Origin: CAZGRP01 sp964527995
GTDB lineage: Bacteria > Zhuqueibacterota > Zhuqueibacteria > Oceanimicrobiales > CAZGRP01
Length of the DNA: 5,422 nt
Direction: 5' to 3'
NCBI GenBank assembly: GCA_964527995.1
Contig: CAZGRP010000131.1
Location: 1 to 5,422, forward strand
The notes under the pieces were generated by a model. That model had not been told where the DNA came from. It saw nothing but the letters and a program-made list of their open reading frames with translations, and made no database searches. Made by a program: the position numbers and the translations under genes. Shown piece by piece: positions 1 through 5,422 of this stretch (within the stretch, counting starts at the first letter, position 1; each line of letters opens with the position of its first letter).

Positions 1-343
1 TCTTTTTCAGCGGTAGCTGCGTAGGTCATTACAACGGCTCGGAGACCGCGCTGCGTGCGCGGGCTTGTTCGTGGGTCCTAATGTGTCGAGCAGGGACCCT
101 GTGGCCGCTCTTGCGCGGGCTTAGGTTCCCTCCACGGCCAAGGTGTTGCCTTGCGGAACTGACTTCCCGGACGTTTCTGTACTTGTAGTCCGATTGTCCC
201 ATCGAAGCCAAGCTGGCTTGTCTCCTCTTGCCACTGGGCGGGCGCCAACGACTCGTGCGGGGAGCGGCCGGGCGCCTCCTCCGGTCGAGGCAGTTCCAGT
301 ACTCTATCTTTTTGATTGGCAATAGGATTTATCAGTTTTGCAC
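1..343. other. No supportable gene; upstream intergenic region
   Basis: I see no gene in this stretch. Open frames on both strands give arginine-, cysteine- and proline-rich translations with no recognisable domain and no credible ribosome binding site, as expected of chance frames in GC-rich DNA. The first 24 bases could be the end of an upstream frame (SFSAVAA then TAG), but that is too short to judge. One inverted repeat is visible: GGGTCC at 73-78 and GGACCC at 94-99 with a 15-base loop. It has no T-run after it, so it is not a convincing terminator. GCGCGGGCTT occurs twice (57-66 and 113-122). Confidence 0.6.
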
Positions 344-372
344 TTGACTGTAGCGGTTGGGATCTCTACAAT
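344..372 (+). promoter_or_regulatory. Sigma-70-type promoter of the PEP-CTERM gene
   Basis: TTGACT at 344-349 (5 of 6 matches to the -35 consensus) and TACAAT at 367-372 (5 of 6 matches to the -10 consensus) are separated by exactly 17 bases. A start of transcription near 379 would give a leader of about 34 bases before the ATG at 413. The site lies downstream of an in-frame TTG at 338, so that alternative start would not be in the transcript. Inferred from sequence match only. Confidence 0.75.
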
Positions 373-393
373 TTCCATATCCGGCGCAATAAA

Positions 394-404
394 GGGAGAG
401 GGAG
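394..404 (+). promoter_or_regulatory. Ribosome binding site for the PEP-CTERM gene
   Basis: The purine run GGGAGAGGGAG ends 8 bases before the ATG at 413. GGAG at 401-404 is the likely Shine-Dalgarno core. It fixes the start at 413, where a classic signal peptide begins, rather than at the upstream in-frame TTG at 338. Confidence 0.8.
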
Positions 405-412
405 TGCTCACA

Positions 413-1000
413 ATGAAAAAGCTAGTTGTCATAATGGTTGCGGTTCTTGGGCTTGCGGCGTTAGCAAATGGAGCGATCATCAACGAGGCGGCGTATCCGG
501 GCGGCGACTTCGCCAATACGTCGGCCACGCCCACGCCGTTGGGCGACTACATTGGCTGTCCCGGACTCTGCACCGAGACGATTAATGGCGCGATATCGAG
601 TGCCGGGAGCGTCTTCCCGGATGATCCGGAGGATGCCTTTTGGTTTTACACCGGCGGAATCGCTGGTCTCACCGTGGCGCTGACGTCGTCGGCGCAGCCG
701 TTCTCCGGTGTGATCGACCTATACAGCCCTATCGGAAACGAGATCGGCAGCTATGCGTTCAACGGGAACTTGGCGGCGGGGTTCGACCTACTGTCCGCTT
801 GGGGTCTCGGCACGTCGGATTCCACCGTGGATCTGCCCCCCGGTTTGTACGTGATTGAGGTGGACGGCGTTTTCCCCGGCCCCGATACGCTGGTGAGCTA
901 TTCTTTTGACATCACTGCTGCTCCTGAGCCGGGTACGTATTTACTGGTGGGGCTCGGTCTCGCCGGCTTGGCGGTGATGCGGCGCCGGCGTGCGGCCTGA
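413..1000 (+). CDS. PEP-CTERM sorting domain protein with PPC-like beta domain
   Basis: This encodes a 195-residue exported protein. Residues 1-21 form a signal peptide: MKK, a hydrophobic core, then a small-residue cleavage region (ALANGA). The C-terminus is a textbook PEP-CTERM signal: PEP at 171-173, a glycine/leucine-rich helix at about 175-189, and a basic tail MRRRRAA. In this family an exosortase recognises the PEP motif, cleaves, and passes the protein to the cell surface or extracellular matrix. The middle (about 35-168) resembles a bacterial pre-peptidase C-terminal (PPC) beta-sandwich. The cues are a TPLGD segment, a DPEDAFWFYT strand, GVIDLYSPIGNEIGSYAF, and a final LPPGLYVIEVDG strand pair. 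That domain call is by eye. C49 and C53 could form a small disulfide loop. The gene has its own promoter and ribosome binding site and appears monocistronic. No exosortase gene is in the window. The ligand or structural role is unknown. Confidence 0.93.
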   Translation: MKKLVVIMVAVLGLAALANGAIINEAAYPGGDFANTSATPTPLGDYIGCPGLCTETINGAISSAGSVFPDDPEDAFWFYTGGIAGLTVALTSSAQPFSGVIDLYSPIGNEIGSYAFNGNLAAGFDLLSAWGLGTSDSTVDLPPGLYVIEVDGVFPGPDTLVSYSFDITAAPEPGTYLLVGLGLAGLAVMRRRRAA

Positions 1001-1191
1001 GTTGTTGCGTTAGAAGAACTGCCTGGTAAGAATCAGATCACCGTAGGCGGGTGCCTCCCTCAACTGCCGCACCAAAGCGCGGTTCCTGTGATCGGAGTCG
1101 CGGGTCCCCGTGGTCCTGGGCCGGATTTGACTCTCGAAATCGGCGGTCCCAGGCGGATCTCTGCCGCTAAGTCTTTCCATTGCTACGCCTG

Positions 1192-1225
1192 AGTCCCAAC
1201 GTTGGGGCTTGGTCACGAACGTTGG
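1192..1225. repeat. Palindrome with a direct half-repeat 20 bases downstream
   Basis: CCCAACGTTGGG at 1195-1206 is a perfect 12-base palindrome. It extends to 18 bases (1192-1209, arms AGT and GCT around it) with one mismatched pair. Its core AACGTTGG recurs at 1218-1225, exactly 20 bases from the copy at 1198-1205, which is about two helical turns. The second copy lies just before a TATAAG box at 1229-1234. This looks like an operator for a dimeric regulator, but the regulator and target are unknown. Confidence 0.4.
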
Positions 1226-1283
1226 TGGTATAAGCATGACGGAGGGGAAGCCCTTCTCTGGAGCCTTGGCTTGCGGGGTCCTG

Positions 1284-1323
1284 AACGGGTGACGGCGTCG
1301 CCGACGCACGCGTCACACGTTTT
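1284..1323 (+). terminator. Strong bulged hairpin followed by TTTT, possible terminator
   Basis: The left arm GTGACGGCGTC (1289-1299) pairs with GACGC (1303-1307) and CGTCAC (1311-1316) around a GCC loop, leaving ACG (1308-1310) bulged. After one G/A mismatch the stem extends by AACG (1284-1287) with CGTT (1318-1321). That is about 15 base pairs, mostly GC, ending in TTTT at 1320-1323. The T-run is short and partly inside the stem, so terminator activity is uncertain. It lies about 285 bases beyond the PEP-CTERM stop. It could also be the end of a small RNA or a REP-like element. Confidence 0.4.
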
Positions 1324-1358
1324 CGTAATCTAAACGAAAGAAGCGGCTTAACGCTTTT
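1321..1358. repeat. Two small adjacent hairpins
   Basis: TTTCGT (1321-1326) pairs with ACGAAA (1334-1339) around a 7-base loop. Immediately after it, AAGCG (1341-1345) pairs with CGCTT (1352-1356) around a 6-base loop and is followed by TTTTCACGTTTTTCAC. The second hairpin plus its T-rich tail has a weak terminator look. The T-rich tail is itself an imperfect repeat of TTTTCACG. The first hairpin shares a few bases with the larger one just upstream, so the two cannot both form fully. Confidence 0.35.
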
Positions 1359-1377
1359 CACGTTTTTCACCCTTGTA

Positions 1378-1443
1378 CTGCCGCTGGCCGTCAGCCGCAG
1401 CGCGACGGGGCCGGGAGGAGCGGGAGTTTCCAGCGGACGGCAG
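1378..1443. repeat. GC-rich imperfect inverted repeat
   Basis: CTGCCGCTGG (1378-1387) is complementary to CCAGCGG (1430-1436) plus GCAG (1440-1443), with ACG bulged, across a 42-base GC-rich loop. Role unknown. In DNA this GC-rich some inverted repeats arise by chance, so the support is modest. Confidence 0.3.
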
Positions 1444-1550
1444 CCGCCGGGCCGCATACCACCGGCGAGCGGCGGGGGGTCCCGGAGGTCTGAGAACCCC
1501 ACCGGGTTTCGGTCCTGGCGCCGGTCAAGTGCCACCGAGGCTGCGTGCGC

Positions 1551-1556
1551 TACAAT
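1551..1556 (+). promoter_or_regulatory. Candidate -10 box for a leaderless fabI transcript
   Basis: TACAAT matches the sigma-70 -10 consensus at 5 of 6 positions and ends 9 bases before the fabI ATG at 1566. Transcription would start at about 1563-1566, leaving almost no 5' leader. No good -35 hexamer is visible 16-18 bases upstream (AGTGCC at 17). There is also no Shine-Dalgarno sequence at the usual distance from 1566, which agrees with a leaderless message. Inference only. Confidence 0.5.
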
Positions 1557-1565
1557 ACGTCTTTT

Positions 1566-2336
1566 ATGTCGGGGTTGCTGGAGGGTAAGACGGCTTTGAT
1601 TTTGGGGGTGGCGAACCGTTGGAGCCTCGCTTTCGCCATTGCAGAGGCTTTTCGCCGCCAAGGCGCGGAGATCGTCCTCACATACCAGGGCGAGAGGCAG
1701 CGGCTCACCGTGGAGGATCTCGCCAAGGAGCTCGGCGCGTTCGCCCTCTTGCCGTGTGACGTTACCAGCGATCAGGATCTGGACCGCCTCGCCGCCGAAC
1801 TGAAGAAGGCCCCGGGCAAGCTGGACTCCGTGGTCCATAGTATTGCCTTCGCCAACCGCGAGGACCTTTCCAGGCCCTTCGTCGAGACCTCGCGCAGCGG
1901 CTACCTCCTGGCCCAGGAAGTGAGCGCCTATTCCCTCGTGGCCGTGGCGCGCGTGACGGCTCCGCTGATGACCGATGGGGGGTCGATCATCACCCTCACC
2001 TACCTGGGGGCCACGCGGGTGGTGCCGAACTACAACGTGATGGGTGTGGCCAAGGCGGCGCTGGAGGCCGGCGTGCGATACCTGGCGAGTGACCTCGGAG
2101 CCCGGAACATCCGGGTGAACGCGATTTCAGCGGGACCCATCAAAACCACGTCCGCCCGGGGCATTAAGGACTTCTCCACGGTACTCGGAGCGGTCGCTGA
2201 GAGGGCGCCATTGCGCCGGAACACGAATCCGGCCGAGGTGGCTGACGTCGCCACCTTCCTGGCGAGCGACCTGGGCCGGGGCGTGACTGGCAACATCATC
2301 TTCGTAGACGCCGGCTTCCAGGTGATGGGTCTGTGA
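1566..2336 (+). CDS. fabI: Enoyl-[acyl-carrier-protein] reductase FabI
   Basis: FabI reduces the trans-2 double bond of enoyl-ACP with NAD(P)H, the last step of each cycle of type II fatty-acid elongation in the cytoplasm. The 256-residue product is a short-chain dehydrogenase fold of the usual FabI length. Visible signatures are the nucleotide-binding GVANRWSLAFAIA near residues 14-26, CDVTSD at 64-69, HSIAFAN at 91-97, Y146 in TYLGA, and the catalytic Y156 and K163 in YNVMGVAK, followed by NAISAGPIKT at 185-194. Y146, Y156 and K163 have the same numbers as in E. coli FabI. The SIAFAN form is like Gram-positive FabI. The ATG at 1566 is preferred: an in-frame GTG at 1545 would add seven unconserved residues, and its GAGG at 1537-1540 is only 4 bases away. 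The gene stands alone, with its own likely promoter and another promoter downstream. Confidence 0.97.
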   Translation: MSGLLEGKTALILGVANRWSLAFAIAEAFRRQGAEIVLTYQGERQRLTVEDLAKELGAFALLPCDVTSDQDLDRLAAELKKAPGKLDSVVHSIAFANREDLSRPFVETSRSGYLLAQEVSAYSLVAVARVTAPLMTDGGSIITLTYLGATRVVPNYNVMGVAKAALEAGVRYLASDLGARNIRVNAISAGPIKTTSARGIKDFSTVLGAVAERAPLRRNTNPAEVADVATFLASDLGRGVTGNIIFVDAGFQVMGL

Positions 2337-2368
2337 AGCCTTTCTGCGCTGGTGGCACTGCCGAAGAT

Positions 2369-2398
2369 TTGACAGCTTAGCTGGCAGATTCTTATGAT
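2369..2398 (+). promoter_or_regulatory. Sigma-70-type promoter of the ABC operon
   Basis: TTGACA at 2369-2374 is a perfect -35 hexamer. TATGAT at 2393-2398 matches the -10 consensus at 5 of 6 positions, and the spacer is 18 bases. The predicted start near 2405 leaves a leader of about 100 bases before the ABC ATPase ATG at 2508. The -35 box is framed by CTGCC (2358-2362) and GGCAG (2383-2387), a weak inverted repeat. No clear terminator lies between the fabI stop and this promoter, so read-through from fabI is possible. Confidence 0.75.
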
Positions 2399-2476
2399 GT
2401 TGTTGGCTGTAACCACTACGGCCTCCTGATACGTCCAACATGCCTCAGCGGGCCGCCGGGTGGTATCGCCCGCCGG

Positions 2477-2505
2477 GACTCTGACATCTCGGTTCTGAGA
2501 GTCTC
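2477..2505 (+). promoter_or_regulatory. Foldable leader segment covering the ABC operon start
   Basis: GACTCT (2477-2482) is complementary to AGAGTC (2498-2503). The right arm overlaps GAGAG (2497-2501), the only Shine-Dalgarno-like purines, 6 bases before the ATG at 2508. Two competing pairings exist: TCTC (2487-2490) with GAGA (2497-2500), and the near-palindrome GAGAGTCTC at 2497-2505. The ribosome binding site could therefore be partly hidden in structure. The stems are short, so this is tentative. Confidence 0.35.
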
Positions 2506-2507
2506 AT

Positions 2508-3497
2508 ATGATACAGGTCGAAGGTCTCACCAAGCGTTACGCGCGCACCGTTGCTGTAGACAACATCTCCTTCTCGGTCGAGAAAGGGAAGATTGTCGGG
2601 TTCCTCGGCCCCAACGGAGCCGGCAAAACCACCACGATGCGGGTTCTCACCTGCTTCATGCCTCCCACAGAGGGCACCGCGCGGGTGGCGGGTTTCGACG
2701 TCATGCAGGAGCCGTTGGAGGTCAAGAAGCGGATCGGCTACCTGCCGGAGAACCCGCCGCTCTATCCGGAAATGGAGGTGGTCGAGTACCTGAATTTCGT
2801 CGGGCGTTTGAAAGGCCTGCAAGGGGCGGATCTGAAACGGCGCGTCGATGAGGTGTCGGAGCGCTGCGCGATCACCGATGTCCGCACCAAGCTGGTAGCC
2901 AAACTTTCCCGCGGGTACCGGCAGCGCGTGGGGCTTGCGCAGGCGATCATCCACAACCCGGACGTGCTCATCCTCGACGAACCGACCGCGGGATTGGATC
3001 CGAAGCAGATCAACGAGACCCGCAAACTCATCAAAGCCCTGGCCGGCGACCACACGATCATCCTCAGCACCCATATCCTGCCGGAGGTCGAGCAGACCTG
3101 CGAGGACGTGATCATCATCAACAAGGGCCGGCTGGTGGCCACGGATTCAGTCGAGAACCTGACCCACCGGCTGCGCGGCGCTGAAGTCCTCGCCATCGAG
3201 GTGGGTCCGCGGGACGGACCGTTGGACAGTGAGGAAGTGAGCCAGCGTCTTTCTAGCGTGGACGGCGTCTCCCGGGTGGAGTTCCGCGAGGGCCGGAACG
3301 GGCGGCTGCGATTCGAGGTGGAGACTGCGCCCGGGCGGGCTGTCCGCGGTGACCTGGCGCGTGCCGTCGTCGAGTCCGGCTGGGACTTGCACGAACTGCA
3401 CGCGGCCGCCATGAGCCTGGAGGAGATCTTCTTGCAACTGACTGCTGGTGAGAATCAGGCCGGGCAAGAGCCGGCCGGCGAAGGAGGTGCCGCATGA
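2508..3497 (+). CDS. ABC transporter ATP-binding protein, GldA-like (ABC-2 type)
   Basis: This 329-residue cytoplasmic ATPase would power the ABC-2 permease encoded next. Domains in order: Walker A GPNGAGKT at 34-41, the Q-loop region IGYLPENPPLYPE at 76-88 with E81 where many ABC proteins have Q (a form common in the GldA-like branch), the signature LSRGYRQR at 133-140, Walker B VLILDEP at 153-159, a D-loop AGLD at 161-164, and the switch histidine H189 in LSTH. Residues about 220-310 are the C-terminal extension typical of ABC-2 ATPases, ending in SLEEIFLQLT. A short Gly/Ala/Glu tail (312-329) overlaps the next ribosome binding site. All catalytic motifs are intact. The stop codon overlaps the permease start (ATGA). 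Homologues in Bacteroidota belong to the gliding-motility GldAFG transporter; here the substrate is unknown, so I give no gene symbol. Confidence 0.96.
   Translation: MIQVEGLTKRYARTVAVDNISFSVEKGKIVGFLGPNGAGKTTTMRVLTCFMPPTEGTARVAGFDVMQEPLEVKKRIGYLPENPPLYPEMEVVEYLNFVGRLKGLQGADLKRRVDEVSERCAITDVRTKLVAKLSRGYRQRVGLAQAIIHNPDVLILDEPTAGLDPKQINETRKLIKALAGDHTIILSTHILPEVEQTCEDVIIINKGRLVATDSVENLTHRLRGAEVLAIEVGPRDGPLDSEEVSQRLSSVDGVSRVEFREGRNGRLRFEVETAPGRAVRGDLARAVVESGWDLHELHAAAMSLEEIFLQLTAGENQAGQEPAGEGGAA
3481..3487 (+). promoter_or_regulatory. Ribosome binding site of the permease, inside the ATPase gene
   Basis: AAGGAGG is a full Shine-Dalgarno match, 6 bases before the ATG at 3494. It lies within the last codons of the ATPase gene, whose TGA overlaps the start, so it favours coupled translation. 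It is much stronger than the first gene's GAGAG site. Confidence 0.85.
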
Positions 3498-4261
3498 GAA
3501 ACGTGCTCGTGATCTGCCGCAAAGAACTGAACAGCTACTTCGCCTCGCCCATCGCCTACGGTTTGATGGCCTTCTTCGCCGCCATCGCGGGCTACTTCTT
3601 TTATGTAGCGACGGCGATCTTCGTCGCCCGGGGCATGGAATCGCAGATGATGGGCCGCAGCTTCCCGATGGACGTCAACGAGTGGGTGGTGCGGCCGGTG
3701 CTGATGAACGTGAGCGTCATCGGGTTGTTTCTCATCCCAATGATCACGATGCGGCTGTTCGCCGAGGAGAAGCGCTCCGGGACCATCGAGCTATTGGCCA
3801 CCTCGCCGGTAAGGGACGTCGAAATCATCATCGGTAAGTGGCTGGCGGCGGTCATCCTGTACGCTTGCATTCTCGCTATTTCAGCACTGGACATCGCAGT
3901 GCTGTTCCTGTACGGCGAGCCGGACCTGAAGCCGATCCTGGTCGGTTATCTGGGCCTACTGCTGCAGGGCGCGGCGTTGCTCGCAATCGGCACGTTCCTG
4001 TCGACCACCACGAAAAACCAGATCATCGCGGGCACGGCCACTTTCGCGGTCTGTTTGCTGCTTTGGGTCTTCGACTGGATCACTGCTTACGAGACCTCGA
4101 CCTGGGCGAAAGTCATGTCGTACCTCTCGGTGGTCACGCATTTTGAATCCTTCGCCAAAGGCGTCATGGACAGCAAAGACGCGATCTATTTCGTCACGGT
4201 GGCGTTCTTCGGATTGTTCTTGACGGCCCGGTCGCTCGAATCGCTTCGCTGGAGGGCGTGA
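3494..4261 (+). CDS. ABC-2 type transporter permease, GldF-like
   Basis: This 255-residue inner-membrane protein forms the transport channel for the preceding ATPase. I see six hydrophobic segments at about 18-42, 67-88, 113-139, 146-169, 176-197 and 229-247, the normal ABC-2 count. The N-terminus has the family pattern VICRKELNSYFASPIAY. After helix 2 comes the coupling-region motif TMRLFAEEKRSGTIELLATS (85-104), highly typical of GldF-like permeases. Another typical block, SYLSVVTHFESFAKGVMDSK (209-228), precedes the last helix. The gene begins in an ATGA overlap with the ATPase gene and ends in a TGATG overlap with the Gldg gene, so the three are surely co-transcribed. Substrate unknown. 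Nothing is truncated. Confidence 0.96.
   Translation: MRNVLVICRKELNSYFASPIAYGLMAFFAAIAGYFFYVATAIFVARGMESQMMGRSFPMDVNEWVVRPVLMNVSVIGLFLIPMITMRLFAEEKRSGTIELLATSPVRDVEIIIGKWLAAVILYACILAISALDIAVLFLYGEPDLKPILVGYLGLLLQGAALLAIGTFLSTTTKNQIIAGTATFAVCLLLWVFDWITAYETSTWAKVMSYLSVVTHFESFAKGVMDSKDAIYFVTVAFFGLFLTARSLESLRWRA
4251..4255 (+). promoter_or_regulatory. Ribosome binding site of the Gldg-family gene
   Basis: GGAGG lies 5 bases before the ATG at 4261, within the last codons of the permease gene. It supports 4261 as the start and translational coupling through the TGATG overlap. Confidence 0.8.
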
Positions 4262-5422
4262 TGAAGACGAGCTGGTTGAAAGCGAGACAGACGAAATACA
4301 CGGCGTATGTGACGCTCTACGTGGCGGTGGTGCTGGCGGTGGTGGCGGTTATCAACTTCCTCGCCAACCGGCACAACTGGTCTTATGATTCCACTTCGAA
4401 CAAACGATACAGCTTGTCCGACCAGACGATCAAAATCGTCAAGAACCTGAAAACCGACTTGAAGATCACGCTCTTCGACAGGACCAGCCGGTTCGAGGAA
4501 GCGCGGGATCTTCTGGACCGCTACGACAATCTGTCTCCGCGTCTCAGCGTCGAGTACATCGACCCGGACAAGAAGCCGCAGTTGGCCCGAGCGGCGGGCG
4601 TTACGAGTTACGGCACCGTATACGTGGAAGCCAACGGCAAGCGGGAAGAGGCCCGCTATGTCACCGAAGAAGAGGTCACCAACGCCATCATCCGGGTGTT
4701 GAAAGAAGGGAAGAAGACGATCTGTGCGGTCCAGGGCAGCGGCGAGCATAGTCTCGACGAAACCGGCCGCGAGGGTTATTCTTCATTCAAGGAGCTGCTG
4801 GAAAAGAACAACTACGAGACCAAGACGATCTCGCTGTTGGAAAATCCCGAGGTTCCCTCCGACTGTTCCATCCTGCTCGTCGGCGGGCCCCGGTACGACT
4901 ACGTTGAGCCGGTGGTGAAGGCGATCAAGAATTACGTCGAGTCCGGCGGGCGGGCCCTGTTGATGCTCGATCCGCCCGTGCGTTTCGGGCAGGACTCGAT
5001 CGCGCGGAATGCGGTCTTGGTCAAGGAACTTGAGAATTGGGGTGTGGTTCTCAACGAGGACCTGGTGCTCGACACCTCGGGCATCGGCGGGCTGTTCGGG
5101 CTGGGGCCCGAGGTACCCCTGGTGGCCGACTACGGCACGCACCCGATCGTGCGCGAGATGCGCGAGATCGCAACGGCCTTCCCTTTGGCGCGCTCCGTGG
5201 ACACCAAGGACGACGTCGATGGCGTGACCGTGGAAAAGCTGTTCTCGAGCACATCGAATAGCTACGCGACGACGAAGCTCGACTCCCCAGAGATCAAGAT
5301 CGATCCGTCGCGCGACAAGAAAGGGCCGTTCAATCTTGCCGTGGCCGGCACTATTGAAGTGGAGGAGAAAGGGGAGTCCGGCAACGGGGAGGAGAAAGCC
5401 GAATCCGGCGACAACGGTTCCA
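4261..5422 (+). CDS. Gldg family ABC transporter auxiliary protein, 3'-truncated by window end
   Basis: The frame is open from this ATG to the window edge: 387 codons plus one base, with no stop. The product is the auxiliary component found with GldA/GldF-type transporters. A basic N-terminus (MKTSWLKARQTKY) leads to one membrane helix at about 16-35, which anchors a large domain outside the cytoplasm. The visible part carries family features: NKRYSLSDQTIKIVKNLK at 47-64, KITLFD at 68-73, a region around YIDPDKKP (99-106), EEEVTNAIIRV at 136-146, and ILLVGGPRYDY (204-214) followed by VESGGRALLMLDPP (226-239), a Rossmann-like segment. An acidic Gly/Glu/Ser/Asn linker starts near residue 366. 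Full-length relatives usually continue and end with a second membrane helix, so I expect more coding sequence beyond the window. Biochemical activity is not established for the family. Confidence 0.95.
   Translation, partial: MKTSWLKARQTKYTAYVTLYVAVVLAVVAVINFLANRHNWSYDSTSNKRYSLSDQTIKIVKNLKTDLKITLFDRTSRFEEARDLLDRYDNLSPRLSVEYIDPDKKPQLARAAGVTSYGTVYVEANGKREEARYVTEEEVTNAIIRVLKEGKKTICAVQGSGEHSLDETGREGYSSFKELLEKNNYETKTISLLENPEVPSDCSILLVGGPRYDYVEPVVKAIKNYVESGGRALLMLDPPVRFGQDSIARNAVLVKELENWGVVLNEDLVLDTSGIGGLFGLGPEVPLVADYGTHPIVREMREIATAFPLARSVDTKDDVDGVTVEKLFSSTSNSYATTKLDSPEIKIDPSRDKKGPFNLAVAGTIEVEEKGESGNGEEKAESGDNGS
5362..5418 (+). repeat. Imperfect tandem duplication in the Gldg linker
   Basis: Codons 368-376 encode EEKGESGNG and codons 377-386 encode EEKAESGDNG. 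The two units are 27 and 30 bases and keep the reading frame. They make a flexible acidic linker after the folded part of the protein. The array may continue past the window edge. Confidence 0.65.

Larger units (their letters stand above)
1001..1565. other. Long intergenic region with structured DNA, no convincing gene
   Basis: These 565 bases between the PEP-CTERM gene and fabI hold no supportable coding gene. A reverse-strand frame spans 1167-1838, but it runs deep into fabI antisense, shows no domain, and is most likely a shadow of fabI codon bias plus GC-rich DNA. No tRNA or rRNA pattern is visible. The region does contain several symmetrical elements, listed separately: a palindrome with a half-repeat, three hairpins in a row, and a GC-rich inverted repeat. 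Such content would fit a dispersed repeat, a small RNA or a complex regulatory region. I cannot tell which from one window. Confidence 0.6.

Overview
The window is GC-rich bacterial chromosome with five recognisable genes, all on the + strand. The combination of a PEP-CTERM surface/exported protein, a Staphylococcus/Bacillus-like FabI and a GldA-GldF-GldG-type ABC operon fits a Gram-negative soil or environmental bacterium. Acidobacteriota of the Solibacter/Bryobacter type is my best guess, but this is an inference from gene content, and Verrucomicrobiota or related phyla are not excluded.

Layout. Positions 1-343 hold no gene I can support. A near-consensus sigma-70 promoter (344-372) and a good ribosome binding site lead into a 195-residue PEP-CTERM protein (413-1000) with a pre-peptidase C-terminal (PPC)-like beta domain. 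A 565-base stretch (1001-1565) has no convincing gene. It contains an 18-base imperfect palindrome with a half-repeat 20 bases downstream, a strong bulged hairpin, two weaker hairpins and a GC-rich inverted repeat. Next comes fabI (1566-2336), enoyl-ACP reductase. It has no Shine-Dalgarno sequence, but a TACAAT box sits 9 bases before its ATG, which suggests a leaderless mRNA. A second near-consensus promoter (TTGACA-18-TATGAT, 2369-2398) and a leader of about 100 bases precede a tightly packed operon: ABC ATPase (2508-3497), six-helix ABC-2 permease (3494-4261, ATGA overlap) and a Gldg-family auxiliary protein (4261 to beyond the window end, TGATG overlap).

How they work together. The last three genes form one translationally coupled ABC-2 unit: the ATPase powers the permease, and the membrane-anchored Gldg protein acts on the outer face of the membrane. 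In Bacteroidota the homologues GldA/F/G are tied to gliding motility; elsewhere the substrate is unknown. fabI serves fatty-acid elongation and is probably unrelated to its neighbours. The PEP-CTERM protein is a separate single-gene unit that needs an exosortase encoded elsewhere.

I found no evidence of a wholly new multi-gene system. The points most worth following up are the probable leaderless fabI, the structured non-coding block at 1192-1356 (a possible small RNA or a regulated site), and the ABC operon leader whose start-site region can fold.
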